A DNA stretch of 64,000 nucleotides from Candidatus Nitrospira allomarina (GCF_032050975.1 NZ_CP116967.1:620001-684000), one strand, 5' to 3'; shown: positions 38,653 through 47,621, counted from the stretch's first letter. A program made the numbers and translations. Notes: generated by a model not told the origin, from the letters alone.

Positions 38653-39942
38653 ATGACGGACAAATTACTGACAAAGCTTGAAATTCTCTCCGATGCGGCA
38701 AAATATGATGCATCGTGTGCTTCAGGGTCTGCGGGAAAACGACAAGCGAAAAAAGGCGAGAAGGGCGTTGGTTCGCTTACCGGCGGCTCAGGAATCTGTC
38801 ACAGCTTTACACCCGATGGGCGTTGCGTTTCCTTACTAAAGATTTTGATGACCAATTATTGCATTTATGATTGCCATTATTGCATCAATCGAGTTTCCAG
38901 CAACGTTCGCCGGGCCCGCTTTTCGGTGCAGGAAGTTGTCGACCTCACTTTAAACTTTTATAAACGCAATTATATTGAAGGGCTGTTTTTAAGCTCCGGC
39001 ATCATTCATACGCCCGATTATACGATGGAAAGCATGGTTCGGATTGCCAAAACTTTGCGCGTAGATTATGAGTTCAGGGGATACATTCATCTCAAAACAA
39101 TACCTAATGCTTCACCGGAGCTTCAGACAGAAGCCGGGCTATACGCAGATCGTCTGAGCATCAATGTTGAAATGCCCACCCAATCGAGCCTTAATAAATA
39201 TGCGCCTGAAAAAGACTTAATGGCGATTACAGGCGCGATGAATACACTAAAAAATAAAATTTCCGAACATCGATCTTCCAGGACACTGAGCGGAAAAAAA
39301 CTTCCGCGGTTTGCTCCTGCCGGACAATCAACGCAAATGATCATCGGAGCGGACGGATCGAACGATAAAACTATTCTTGACTGCAGCGTTAAGCTTTACA
39401 AAGGCCAGAATTTGCGGCGGGTGTATTATACCGCCTTTTCGCCTATTCCGGATCCATCGAAAATCCTCCCGGTTAAACCTGCACCGCTCATCCGGGAGCA
39501 TCGGCTGTATCAGGCCGATTGGCTATTGCGGTTTTACGAGTTTAAAGTTGATGAAATTTTGCAAACCACGCATGATGGAATGTTGGACTTGGCCTATGAT
39601 CCAAAACTGGCCTGGGCATTACACAATCGTCAAATATTTCCCGTAGATTTGAACAGAGCCGATAAACATCTTTTGCTCCGCGTGCCAGGACTTGGAGTGC
39701 GAACAGTGGAAAAAATTCTCTCTATCCGACCTCACGCCAATATTTCGTGGGCGGATTTGACCAAAATGCGTCTGCCGCTGGACAAGCTTAAACCCTTTAT
39801 CACCGTAACAGATTATAAACCTGCCATACATCTTCTGGATGCAGAGAATCTGGGGTTGATCTTGACAAAACCACAACAGATGCAGCTGTTTGGTTCTTAC
39901 GGTACAGACCCAGCACACGATGAAACACATTTCCATTCTTAA
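38653..39942 (+). CDS. Putative DNA modification/repair radical SAM protein
   Basis: The 429-residue protein has the radical SAM cluster motif CIYDCHYC (C-x3-C-x2-C) near residue 75, within TNYCIYDCHYCINRVSS. A C-terminal helix-hairpin-helix (LRVPGLGVRTVEKIL) suggests DNA contact. This fits the family TIGR03916, distantly like spore photoproduct lyase, which is nearly always paired with a TIGR03915 partner. That partner follows directly and overlaps by 23 bases. The substrate in DNA is unknown. The gene lies in an island between repeats of the ssrA 3' end. Confidence 0.9.
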   Translation: MTDKLLTKLEILSDAAKYDASCASGSAGKRQAKKGEKGVGSLTGGSGICHSFTPDGRCVSLLKILMTNYCIYDCHYCINRVSSNVRRARFSVQEVVDLTLNFYKRNYIEGLFLSSGIIHTPDYTMESMVRIAKTLRVDYEFRGYIHLKTIPNASPELQTEAGLYADRLSINVEMPTQSSLNKYAPEKDLMAITGAMNTLKNKISEHRSSRTLSGKKLPRFAPAGQSTQMIIGADGSNDKTILDCSVKLYKGQNLRRVYYTAFSPIPDPSKILPVKPAPLIREHRLYQADWLLRFYEFKVDEILQTTHDGMLDLAYDPKLAWALHNRQIFPVDLNRADKHLLLRVPGLGVRTVEKILSIRPHANISWADLTKMRLPLDKLKPFITVTDYKPAIHLLDAENLGLILTKPQQMQLFGSYGTDPAHDETHFHS

Positions 39943-40750
39943 TATTCCAGGATACCAAGAATGGCGCGAGGCAGCGAGAAACGCGTTGATACACGACATC
40001 GCGCCTGAACAAATTTTGTGGACGACAGGACAGGACCGACAAGTAGATCTGTTTAACGCCACCCGTCCCGGTGACGAAAAACAAGCCGATGCGACTGAGA
40101 AAGATTCATTTGATCGGTTCCTCACCAAGAGGCCGCCTAGGCCCGTGCATGTTCCACAAACGTTTTTAAAGCTTTGTGAGATGACACTTTGCCATCAGAG
40201 CCCGGAAAGATTCTCTCTCTGTTATCGCGTCCTTTGGCGCTTAGCGAATGAAAACAAACACCTTCTAAATTTCAAAACCGATAACGATCTTTTACGTTTG
40301 AACGTCCTCTTCAAGGCGGTGCAACGGGACGCTTATAAAATGACGGCCTTTCTACGTTTTCGTCAAATTACCCATAATGGCACCGAGCATTTTATAGCCT
40401 GGTATGAACCTGAACATTATGCACTTGAGCTGAAACTTGATTTTTTCAAAACGCGTTTTAAAAATATGCGTTGGTCAATCTTGACACCCTATCGTGCCGC
40501 GCATTGGGACACAAAATGTCTCACGTTGGAGGACAATCCCGATCCGTCTGTCTACCCCCGAGAGGACAATATTGAGAAATATTGGCTGACATATTACGCA
40601 AGTATTTTTAATCCGGCGCGTCCGAAGAAGAACGCAATGTTGGCACAAATGCCGAAAAAATACTGGAAGAATATGCCAGAAACGGATCTTATTGAGAAAA
40701 TGCTGATGAAATCCGAAGCCCGGACCCGCGAGATGCTAGAGAAACCGTAA
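39920..40750 (+). CDS. TIGR03915/DUF4130 putative DNA metabolism protein
   Basis: ATG 39920 lies inside the end of the radical SAM gene and gives 276 residues. The region FLRFRQITHNGTEHFIAWYEP and the following DFFKTRFKNMRWSILTP are typical of the DUF4130 family, which has been compared with uracil-DNA glycosylases. It works as the obligate partner of the radical SAM gene before it. Whether the pair removes, repairs or modifies a base is not known. Confidence 0.85.
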   Translation: MKHISILNIPGYQEWREAARNALIHDIAPEQILWTTGQDRQVDLFNATRPGDEKQADATEKDSFDRFLTKRPPRPVHVPQTFLKLCEMTLCHQSPERFSLCYRVLWRLANENKHLLNFKTDNDLLRLNVLFKAVQRDAYKMTAFLRFRQITHNGTEHFIAWYEPEHYALELKLDFFKTRFKNMRWSILTPYRAAHWDTKCLTLEDNPDPSVYPREDNIEKYWLTYYASIFNPARPKKNAMLAQMPKKYWKNMPETDLIEKMLMKSEARTREMLEKP

Positions 40751-41052
40751 GCCGTAGGACTTTGGAAACCGTTGGAGTGTGACCACCTTCTTCACTCAAT
40801 CATATCGGCCTCCCCCGTTTTCACGATCAAGTGAGTAAAACGTTTCTCCTCCTGTGGCCGCCGTTCAAGTTTCAGACGTCGCACCTGGGATGCGGAAGAG
40901 GCCAACTACTCCAGCCTAATAGAGATCCAGAAGACCCGCTAGTCGTCAGATGATGGGGCACTCGGAGCCGCATTCGATGCTAGCCACCACGCATCCCACG
41001 TGGAAAGGCATAGTCTGACCACACTGAAAAGCATGGAACACCCGTCCCGTCC
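40751..41052. other. Intergenic stretch, possible degenerate tmRNA 3' remnant at its end
   Basis: About 300 bases follow the island genes. The last 25 or so bases before 41053 show faint resemblance to the tmRNA TpsiC arm, but pairing is not preserved. No gene seen. Confidence 0.4.
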
Positions 41053-41087
41053 CCTCCACCAATCGGCCTCTGGATCACACGATCCAG
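41053..41087 (+). repeat. Direct repeat of the ssrA 3' end, right copy
   Basis: The first 14 bases are identical to the end of the tmRNA including its CCA, and 41070-41087 repeat the terminator stem. This copy closes a 2.8 kb segment. No integrase gene is found inside, so it is either a decayed island or a diverged duplication. Confidence 0.8.
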
Positions 41088-41100
41088 AAGCCTTTGTTTG
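41065..41100 (+). terminator. Second copy of the ssrA-type terminator
   Basis: The stem GGCCTCTGGATC pairs with GATCCAGAAGCC, loop ACAC, in 11 of 12 positions, followed by TTTGTTTG. Relative to the ssrA terminator, two stem positions have changed on both sides (T-A to C-G and C-G to T-A), so pairing was kept by paired changes. Confidence 0.65.
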
Positions 41101-41135
41101 TCCAGCCCACCTCCTACAATGGCACAGGGAATTTC

Positions 41136-41297
41136 ATGACCTACCTAGCTGTAAAATCACTGTCACCCCTGGATGCAGGCTATCTCGCGGGAATAATCGA
41201 TGGAAGAGGCACCATCACCCTCACGCAAAGAAATAAAAATAAACAGCGAGGTTTGGTCGTAACTGTCAGTAGTACGGAAATGAGCATTCACAATTAA
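41136..41297 (+). pseudogene. Truncated LAGLIDADG homing endonuclease, copy 2
   Basis: ATG 41136 opens a 53-codon frame containing LDAGYLAGIIDGRGTITLTQ and VVTVSSTEMSI, the first LAGLIDADG helix, its catalytic Asp and following strands. The frame stops well before the length of a functional enzyme. It occupies the same position relative to the terminator as copy 1. Both copies are probably dead. Confidence 0.75.
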
Positions 41298-41983
41298 ATT
41301 CAATTAATAATCCAAAGGCTTTTCTTCCCGGAAACCTGTTCCGGTTTAAAATGATTGGGGTCTTTTCTTAAAAGAACAAAGAAAAAGATGACTCGTGATT
41401 CGTTTTTCTCAGGGCTCCTTCCATCGACATTAGCCATTCCCCTATTTTTTCGTTGCCATGTCCTGCACATCCGGCACCCGGCTCTCATCTTTCTCACCTT
41501 TGCTACCAGTCAGATCAACTGAAAGTTTTTTCCTTTTTTGTGATCCCCTCTCTCTAGTCCTTTAGACGTATTTTGTTCAATTTTTTGCTCCTTCCCCGTG
41601 GCTTTATCTGAAAACAGATGAAGTGAAAACCATACTCGATGGAGGGTAACCCATACAGTAGTGAGGCATGAGCATTCAAAAGAATTTTTGGAATTATAGT
41701 TTCACGCAAGCCATTGTATTTTAATGTTTTTTAGTGCATTTTTTTATTATTTTCTGAACGTAATTTTAATTTTGGTGAAATTATTAGAAATTCTTCATAA
41801 ATTCACCAGGCAGAACGGTTACTTTTAGTCAATAAAAACAATATGTTAGGCGAGTGAGTTTTACATAATATGGGGAATGATTTTTGCTCATTTAGGCGGT
41901 CCTGTGGGTAGTTAGAGTTATTCTCCCAAGATGATTCGAGGGAGAGCGTGGTTAACCTTTTATTAATTTTGGAGGGCTGAATC
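41298..41983. other. A+T-rich intergenic stretch
   Basis: Nearly 700 bases contain many runs of A and T, especially 41690-41830. No gene is supported. The promoter of the small secreted protein should lie in the last 100 bases. Confidence 0.55.
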
Positions 41984-42199
41984 ATGGTTAAATTATTCAC
42001 TGTTTTACTGACCTTACTTGTTGCCTTGTCCTTCGGCGGAATGACCTTCGCCGGGTCCTTGGCTGACAATTCGTCCATTCAGAACACTTTCCCCTTGGGC
42101 GCGGATGGGGATAAGGATGACCATGGCGATAAAGGTGACGACAAAAAGATGGACGACAAAAAAGACGATGAAAAGGATGGAGAAAAAGGCGAGAAGTAG
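41984..42199 (+). CDS. Small secreted protein with Asp/Lys-rich mature part
   Basis: The 71-residue protein follows a strong TTGGAGGGC ribosome-binding site. Residues 1-23 are a signal peptide (LFTVLLTLLVALSFGG, cleavage near TFAG). The mature half is almost wholly Asp, Lys, Glu and Gly (DKDDHGDKGDDKKMDDKKDD). It is expected to be exported and disordered, possibly metal-binding. It has its own terminator, so it is a single-gene unit. Confidence 0.78.
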   Translation: MVKLFTVLLTLLVALSFGGMTFAGSLADNSSIQNTFPLGADGDKDDHGDKGDDKKMDDKKDDEKDGEKGEK

Positions 42200-42245
42200 T
42201 TTTTTTGCCTGGTCTACATAAATTTTCTTTTAGTCTGATTGAAGA

Positions 42246-42283
42246 ACGACCTTCCAGGGCTTATCCTGGAAGGTCGTTTTTTT
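42246..42283 (+). terminator. Rho-independent terminator
   Basis: A perfect 13 base-pair stem (ACGACCTTCCAGG with CCTGGAAGGTCGT), loop GCTTAT, is followed by seven T (42277-42283, the first T also closing the stem). It ends the small secreted protein gene; the convergent SDR gene ends just beyond. Confidence 0.93.
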
Positions 42284-42320
42284 ATGGGACATGTTTTCGT
42301 AATTCAAATCTAGCCGGTCT

Positions 42321-43040
42321 TTACCAATCAGCCCCTAGCCGATCCAGCACAACCTGATGCACAACCGTATAGTATCCCAATGTGGCCAAAAACACGGCGG
42401 TTTCGGCTACATCATAGGGACTGATTTTTTCACTATTAAAGATTTCTTCAGGCGTCGCATCCACTAATTCATCTGCCACACCACCCGGGCAGATCGCACT
42501 TACCTTGATATGAAAGGCACGTCCTTCATCGGCCAGTGATTTGGTCAAGGCCAGGATGCCATGCTTTGAAGCGCTGTAGACGCCTGTTCCTGCCCAGGCC
42601 TGAACGCCGGCTACACTGGAGATATTGATGATAAGCCCGCCACCCTGCTTTTTCATATGTTGGAACCCGGCTCGACAACAGAAAAAGGTTCCCCGCAAAT
42701 TGGTACCCACCACCTCATCAAACATTTTTGTGGATGTGTCAGCCACCCGTCCTCCTCCAACCACCCCGGCATTATTGACAAGAATATCGAGGCGCCCAAA
42801 GCGCCTAACGGTCTCCTGCATGAGCGCATCGACTTGTTCTTCCTGCGAAATATCCGTTTTTTGAGCATGGGCTGTTCCGCCACCCTCTTGTATCTGTGCA
42901 ACAGTCTTCTGACATAAATCGAATCGTCTGGCGGCCACCACCACCGTTGCTCCATCTTCTCCGAATCGAAGGGCAATGGCCTTTCCTATCCCGCTGCTGC
43001 TTCCCGTGACCACCGCGATTTTCCCTTCCAACCGTTTCAT
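42321..43040 (-). CDS. Short-chain dehydrogenase/reductase
   Basis: ATG 43040 after GGAGATAGCT gives 239 residues. The NAD(P) motif TGSSSGIGKAIA, the structural NNAG, catalytic Ser in INISSVAG and YSASKHG (Tyr and Lys) are all present. It is a classical SDR, most like 3-oxoacyl-ACP reductase-type enzymes, but the substrate is open. ARRFD after the second strand suggests NADP preference, which is inference. Confidence 0.9.
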   Translation of the reverse strand: MKRLEGKIAVVTGSSSGIGKAIALRFGEDGATVVVAARRFDLCQKTVAQIQEGGGTAHAQKTDISQEEQVDALMQETVRRFGRLDILVNNAGVVGGGRVADTSTKMFDEVVGTNLRGTFFCCRAGFQHMKKQGGGLIINISSVAGVQAWAGTGVYSASKHGILALTKSLADEGRAFHIKVSAICPGGVADELVDATPEEIFNSEKISPYDVAETAVFLATLGYYTVVHQVVLDRLGADW

Positions 43041-43432
43041 AGCTATCTCCTTTTTTAGGCCTCTCTCACCATACTGTTTCAGCCTCTTTGCCGAACCGGA
43101 CGCTTCCATTGACTGTAGACCACCCCGTCAGTCCAGGCCAACCATGCTGAGACGACAGACATACAAAAACCTTCTCGAAAGGCTGGGCTTCATTTCAGAG
43201 AAACGATTTTACTGAATGAATTGAGCGCAACCCCACCATAAGCGGACAGGGAGTAGAGAGGGCTCCTTCGGCCAACAAAGAGAGGCGTTATGCCTGTCGC
43301 CCATTGTCCAGACCCCGACACGTTGAGCTGGAGCCCTTCCCCACCCGATTGCTTTTTCATTTTTCAAAACCCGATAACCCGCATAACTGGAGAATTCTCA
43401 AGGTTGTTTCTGGAAAACCGACAAGTCGAGAC
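43041..43432. other. Divergent intergenic region
   Basis: About 390 bases lie between the SDR start and the HDOD gene, presumably holding both promoters. Open frames upstream of the HDOD ATG are not needed for its domain. Confidence 0.5.
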
Positions 43433-44308
43433 ATGGCTCACTCTACGATCACGCCAATTGCACAAGAAGAGAGGGAAACCCTCCGTTCCTTCCTCGCCGG
43501 TCAATTGGAACGAGGAAATCTGGATCTTCCTCTCTTGCCCGTAGTGGCCAATCGAGTTCTTCTGCTTTCAAACGATCCCGATGCGGACGCCTCAAAGCTG
43601 TCTTCCTTGATTCAACAGGACCAGGCCCTTGCGGGACAAATCCTTCGCATTGCCAATTCCCCTGCCTATGCGACTCGCACCCCGATCGTCTCGCTTCAAC
43701 AAGCCATAACATGGTTAGGGTTGACAATGTTGGCCGGGTTAGCGTTTTCGGTGTCGGTTCAGAGCGGCGTATTTCATACGACCGGCTATGAGAAAGAAGT
43801 ACGGAACCTCTGGCGGCACGCCTTAGCAACAGGGCTTTTTGGAAAGGAAATCGCCAGACGAATCCGTCATAATGTGGAAAACGCATTTTTGTGCGGACTC
43901 CTGCATGGAATCGGAAAACCCGCCATTCTTCATCTGCTCTCCCAATCCCCAGACAAATCAGCGGAACCGGTTTCCTGGACCACCGTTGAATCCCTCTTCG
44001 AAGAGTTTCACGTCATGGCCGGCTCTAAATTAGCTGCTGTCTGGCAGCTGCCCGATCCGGTTCAGGAAACGATCCGTTACTGCCAGGACGACCACTACCA
44101 TCAAGATCTATCTCCGACAAAGGGAGCCATGATCACCTGCCTTGCTCATCATTTGGCCTCTGTCATGCTTGGCGATTCAACGCATAACGAAGATACCTTG
44201 CTCTCACTTCCCGTCGTACAGGATCTGAATTTTTACCCTGAAGACATGGCGGCCCTTCTGGAATTGCGTGACCCCCTCAAGGCAAGCGTGGAGTGTTTTT
44301 TGCCATGA
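43433..44308 (+). CDS. HDOD-domain protein
   Basis: ATG 43433 gives 291 residues; a TTG at 43304 would add 43 residues with no domain. The HDOD signature is AGQILRIANSPAYATRTPIVSLQQAI, where the HD-like segment later reads LCGLLHGIGKPAIL. No output domain is attached. HDOD proteins organise signalling or gene control in motility and stress. Its stop overlaps the sthA start in ATGA, so the two are co-translated. Confidence 0.88.
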   Translation: MAHSTITPIAQEERETLRSFLAGQLERGNLDLPLLPVVANRVLLLSNDPDADASKLSSLIQQDQALAGQILRIANSPAYATRTPIVSLQQAITWLGLTMLAGLAFSVSVQSGVFHTTGYEKEVRNLWRHALATGLFGKEIARRIRHNVENAFLCGLLHGIGKPAILHLLSQSPDKSAEPVSWTTVESLFEEFHVMAGSKLAAVWQLPDPVQETIRYCQDDHYHQDLSPTKGAMITCLAHHLASVMLGDSTHNEDTLLSLPVVQDLNFYPEDMAALLELRDPLKASVECFLP

Positions 44309-45699
44309 CGTTACCTACTTCATTTGATCTTATGGTGATCGGAAGCGGCCCGGCAGGCCAAAAAGCCGCCATTCAAGGCGCCAAAGCAGGAAAGCAGGTA
44401 GCCCTCATCGAGCAAACCCGAGAGGTGGGAGGGGCTTGCGTCTATCAGGGCACCATTCCCAGCAAAACGTTACGGGAAAGCGCCCTTCAAATGGTGAGAT
44501 TTCTCCAGGCGACTGAGGTCTTTGAATTCCGCATGCGCGACGATATCAAAATCACCAACTTGATGACCCGCTTGGACCGGGTGGTGCGCGCGCATGGGAA
44601 GTTCATGAAGGACCAACTCACTCGAAATGGGATCCACTGCTTTCATGGTCGCGCTGGCTTTACATCCGACCATGAAATACGAATCCAAAAAATTGACGGC
44701 ACTGCCGCCCTCATCACGGCTCCGATTATCATCATCGCCACCGGCTCGCGCCCACGCGTCCCTGACAATATTCCCATCGACCATGAACATATTCTGGATA
44801 GTGACTCCGTTCTCTCCCTGGTGTATTTGCCGAAATCCCTGACCGTGTTGGGAGGTGGCGTCATCGCAAGTGAATACGCCTCAATTTTTGCCTTGCTGGG
44901 AGTGCAGGTCACCATGGTGGATACGGCAGACCGCCCGCTCAAATTTTTGGATCAAGAACTCACCGATGAATTTTGCGAAGCGTTTGAGAAAACCGGAGGG
45001 CATTATCGGGGTGGACAAAAAATCGACACAGTCCAGTGGGACGGATGTTCTAAGGTGACCACCATTTTAGAAAACGGTGAATCGCTGGAAAGTGAAAAAG
45101 TGCTGGTAGCTCTTGGACGAGTGGCCAATCTGGAACATTTAAACTTACAGGCCACCGGCATTGACCCGACGACTCGTGGGCTCATTTCGGTTAATAACCA
45201 CTGTCAAACTACGGTTCCCCATATCTATGCCGTCGGTGACGTCATTGGCCCCCCATCGCTGGCATCCTGTTCCATGGAACAGGGCAGACGCGCCGTCTGT
45301 CATGCCCTGGGCCTCAACCCCGGCGGCGCTCCGGAGCATATACCCATGGGAATCTATACTATTCCTGAAATGTCGAGCGTAGGATTAAGCGAGCAGGAAG
45401 CCACGGCTAAGTATGGTGGAGCCACAGTGGGAAGAGCGAGGTTTCATGAAATTGCACGAGGACAGATCTCCGGCATGACCAATGGATTGCTCAAAATGGT
45501 CGCCGACCCAAAAGGCGAACACCTGTTAGGTATTCATATTGTCGGGGAAGGGGCAACCGAACTGATTCATATTGGCCAATTGGGATTGCTTCACCATATG
45601 CCTATCGACCGATTCATTGATAACATTTTCAACTTCCCGACTCTCGCCGAAACCTACCGCGTCGCCGCCCTCGATATCGCCAAACAACGTCAGCGCTAA
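44305..45699 (+). CDS. sthA: Soluble pyridine nucleotide transhydrogenase
   Basis: The 464-residue flavoprotein has FAD-binding VIGSGPAGQKAAIQGAKAG, then GGACVYQGTIPSKTLRE, where the second redox Cys of the disulfide reductases is replaced by Thr, a hallmark of SthA. NAD-binding VLGGGVIASEYASIFALLG and the C-terminal dimer domain are intact. It moves hydride between NADPH and NAD. The pairing with an HDOD gene is unusual. Confidence 0.92.
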   Translation: MTLPTSFDLMVIGSGPAGQKAAIQGAKAGKQVALIEQTREVGGACVYQGTIPSKTLRESALQMVRFLQATEVFEFRMRDDIKITNLMTRLDRVVRAHGKFMKDQLTRNGIHCFHGRAGFTSDHEIRIQKIDGTAALITAPIIIIATGSRPRVPDNIPIDHEHILDSDSVLSLVYLPKSLTVLGGGVIASEYASIFALLGVQVTMVDTADRPLKFLDQELTDEFCEAFEKTGGHYRGGQKIDTVQWDGCSKVTTILENGESLESEKVLVALGRVANLEHLNLQATGIDPTTRGLISVNNHCQTTVPHIYAVGDVIGPPSLASCSMEQGRRAVCHALGLNPGGAPEHIPMGIYTIPEMSSVGLSEQEATAKYGGATVGRARFHEIARGQISGMTNGLLKMVADPKGEHLLGIHIVGEGATELIHIGQLGLLHHMPIDRFIDNIFNFPTLAETYRVAALDIAKQRQR

Positions 45700-45736
45700 C
45701 AGCTGGCTTCTTGAATTTGTATTTTATTTTCGCAGT

Positions 45737-45876
45737 GTTGAAAAAAGCCGCCAGCGGGGTACTCGCCATTTTTTCGTGCTCACGTACTGGATGTACGCTC
45801 TGCGCGCAAAACAAAAGTTGTGCCCTTCAGGACACGGCAGGCAATTTGCGGCCTTGCTGGACGGACTTTTTTGAAG
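45737..45876. repeat. Putative intergenic repeat element
   Basis: The segment has near-inverted ends (GTTGAAAAAAGCC and GGACTTTTTTGAAG) and an inner palindrome CGTAC-TGGAT-GTACG at 45783-45797. This layout resembles the abundant palindromic repeats between genes in Nitrospira-like genomes. Only one copy is in this window, so repeat status is inferred. The surrounding 45700-46075 holds no gene. Confidence 0.5.
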
Positions 45877-46075
45877 AGCCCGAGGCCTCTGATATGCAAG
45901 GTGCCCGTGGGTCAGTATGCCCTTGAAAAATAGTAGTATTCAACTCTCCCAGTGTAGAAGCCGTCATCAGTGTAATGATGAACAATTCGGCCGTTGAAAG
46001 AAAAACAAGATGAAGCGGGAAGACCTTAACGGCGGAGCGCTATCCCCATGATGGCAGGAATTTTCTCAAATGCCC

Positions 46076-46648
46076 TCAGAACCGATAGCTGAGCTCGTAC
46101 AAGTGCAGATCCACTCCCCGATTATTAGACCCGTAGAGTGCCGCATCAGAAATATGATGAAATCGCCATCCCAGTGATATATTCCAGGGAAGATGATAGG
46201 TAATACCGGCATGCGCCACAATTTGAACCGGTCCGCCAATATCCTGCCGACCATATTTTTCCCTACTTAAATATGCCCCACCACCGCCAATGTCGAAGGT
46301 GAGTCTCCAATCTGTCTGCGTAAAGGCCAACCCGGGACTGACCTCCCCGATGAACCCGGCATCTCCGGCAGCCCTCAACGTCCCTGCGGCAACATTAAGC
46401 CTAAAACGAATATCCCACCCAGAAGAAAATTCCCAACTCCAAGGAGCTCCAATAACCGCAAATACGTCGTATTGCTGAAAATCTTCCTTTTCAGACGGCG
46501 GAATACCTAACGTGTCAGAATTTAATCCTCCCCGTACCCCAACAGAGAGCAATTCAATCTCTTTTGTATGGCCTAAGCCCGAAAAAATTACCGTGAGCCA
46601 CACTATTATCCCAAGAATGCCGAGTATGGTAGTTGGGAATTTTGACAC
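46076..46648 (-). CDS. PagL-like lipid A deacylase / acyloxyacyl hydrolase family
   Basis: I use GTG 46648, giving about 190 residues with a signal peptide (FPTTILGILGIIVWLTVIFSG). The mature part has alternating strands as in an outer-membrane beta-barrel. The C-terminus has RFHHISDAALYGSNNRG and ends in ELSYRF with the terminal Phe of barrel proteins; His and Ser in HHISDA match the PagL catalytic pair. PagL removes the 3-O acyl chain from lipid A. The frame is open further upstream to 46885, so the start is uncertain. Confidence 0.75.
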   Translation of the reverse strand: MSKFPTTILGILGIIVWLTVIFSGLGHTKEIELLSVGVRGGLNSDTLGIPPSEKEDFQQYDVFAVIGAPWSWEFSSGWDIRFRLNVAAGTLRAAGDAGFIGEVSPGLAFTQTDWRLTFDIGGGGAYLSREKYGRQDIGGPVQIVAHAGITYHLPWNISLGWRFHHISDAALYGSNNRGVDLHLYELSYRF

Positions 46649-47096
46649 AGTTTTACATCTCTCCACAGTTGGTCCTTTTGTTGGGTTATAACAACGGCAA
46701 GTCATGCCACCACTTGACAATATCTTGCATGCCCCCTGGTTTGAGACTGCATGGTCTTTTCCTTCAAACTTAGGACTTGAGACCATAGCGACGGCTTTCA
46801 CGGTCTTTCCACACGTGACCTCTCTGCTTGCAGCCGAAATCTTATGAAAAAAAATTACAAGAGGGGATTGAGAAAAGAATGCCAAGGGTACGGTGAGAGG
46901 GTAAACACTGACGGCAATATATCATATTCTCATGAGTCTGTCGTCCCCTGATATTTTTTTTTGGCAGCAATCGCTCTCAATGAACCTTCCGAATTCTTTT
47001 AAGGCGGTCCATCCAGAGTAAGAGTGTGGTTGCATATTCCCTTTTCTTTTATAAAAGCCTACCAGGTCTTCTTCACTCTGACAAAAATTTTGTTGG
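46649..47096. other. Upstream region of the PagL-like gene
   Basis: If the PagL-like gene starts at 46648, about 450 bases here are non-coding. The reading frame is open to 46885 but is not signal-like or conserved in appearance. Nothing else seen. Confidence 0.4.
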
Positions 47097-47621
47097 TTAG
47101 CCAATGCCAGGGGCTAGATCTTCATCAAGCCGCTCCTTTTGAGACTCGTTATAGGCCTTCTCGGCATCCTCTAACGCCGTGGACCGTTGAATTTCCAAGA
47201 CCTCTTTGGGAGTGAGATATTTTAATGCCGTCGCTCCAAGCACCTTTTGCTCAGCAGTGCCCTTTAATTGAATATGAATCAAGGCATCTGCCCCCATACG
47301 CTGCGCCTTCTTCACAAGGGCAAAATGGAGTTCATCCCAATTGACTTTCGATTTATCAGAAGATTGTTCTACCTCTATTTCATCCAACGTTTCATAGGGA
47401 ACAATAGGCACTTCCTCAAGTATTTCAACAACTTTATTGAGAAAAGCATGGTCATCGGGGGTGGGGACATCTTCAGCAACAGGTTCCGGGCGTGGAAATC
47501 GGGCCACCTCCACATCAAAATCTTTCAGTCGCATGGCCGCCAAGGCCGCCTCGTGGGGATTACTGCTTTCTGATAACCGTTTGAGTTTCTCCACTCGTGC
47601 AAGGGCTTCTTGGAGACTCAT
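47097..47621 (-). CDS. Protein of unknown function with DUF2786-like N-terminus
   Basis: ATG 47621 gives 174 residues; ATG 47657 would add 12. The start (ARVEKLKRLSESSNPHEAAL) resembles the DUF2786 helix pair KIxKLLxLAxSxNxHEAAxA. An acidic Pro-rich linker leads to a domain with KKAQRMGADALIHIQLKGTA, like a YbjQ/heavy-metal-binding-type strand, and a charged helical tail. The function is unknown. Confidence 0.7.
   Translation of the reverse strand: MSLQEALARVEKLKRLSESSNPHEAALAAMRLKDFDVEVARFPRPEPVAEDVPTPDDHAFLNKVVEILEEVPIVPYETLDEIEVEQSSDKSKVNWDELHFALVKKAQRMGADALIHIQLKGTAEQKVLGATALKYLTPKEVLEIQRSTALEDAEKAYNESQKERLDEDLAPGIG

Noticed and set aside
41803-42078. Minus-strand frame of 91 codons opposite the small secreted protein
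   Set aside because: The opposite strand has a strong ribosome-binding site, signal peptide and terminator.
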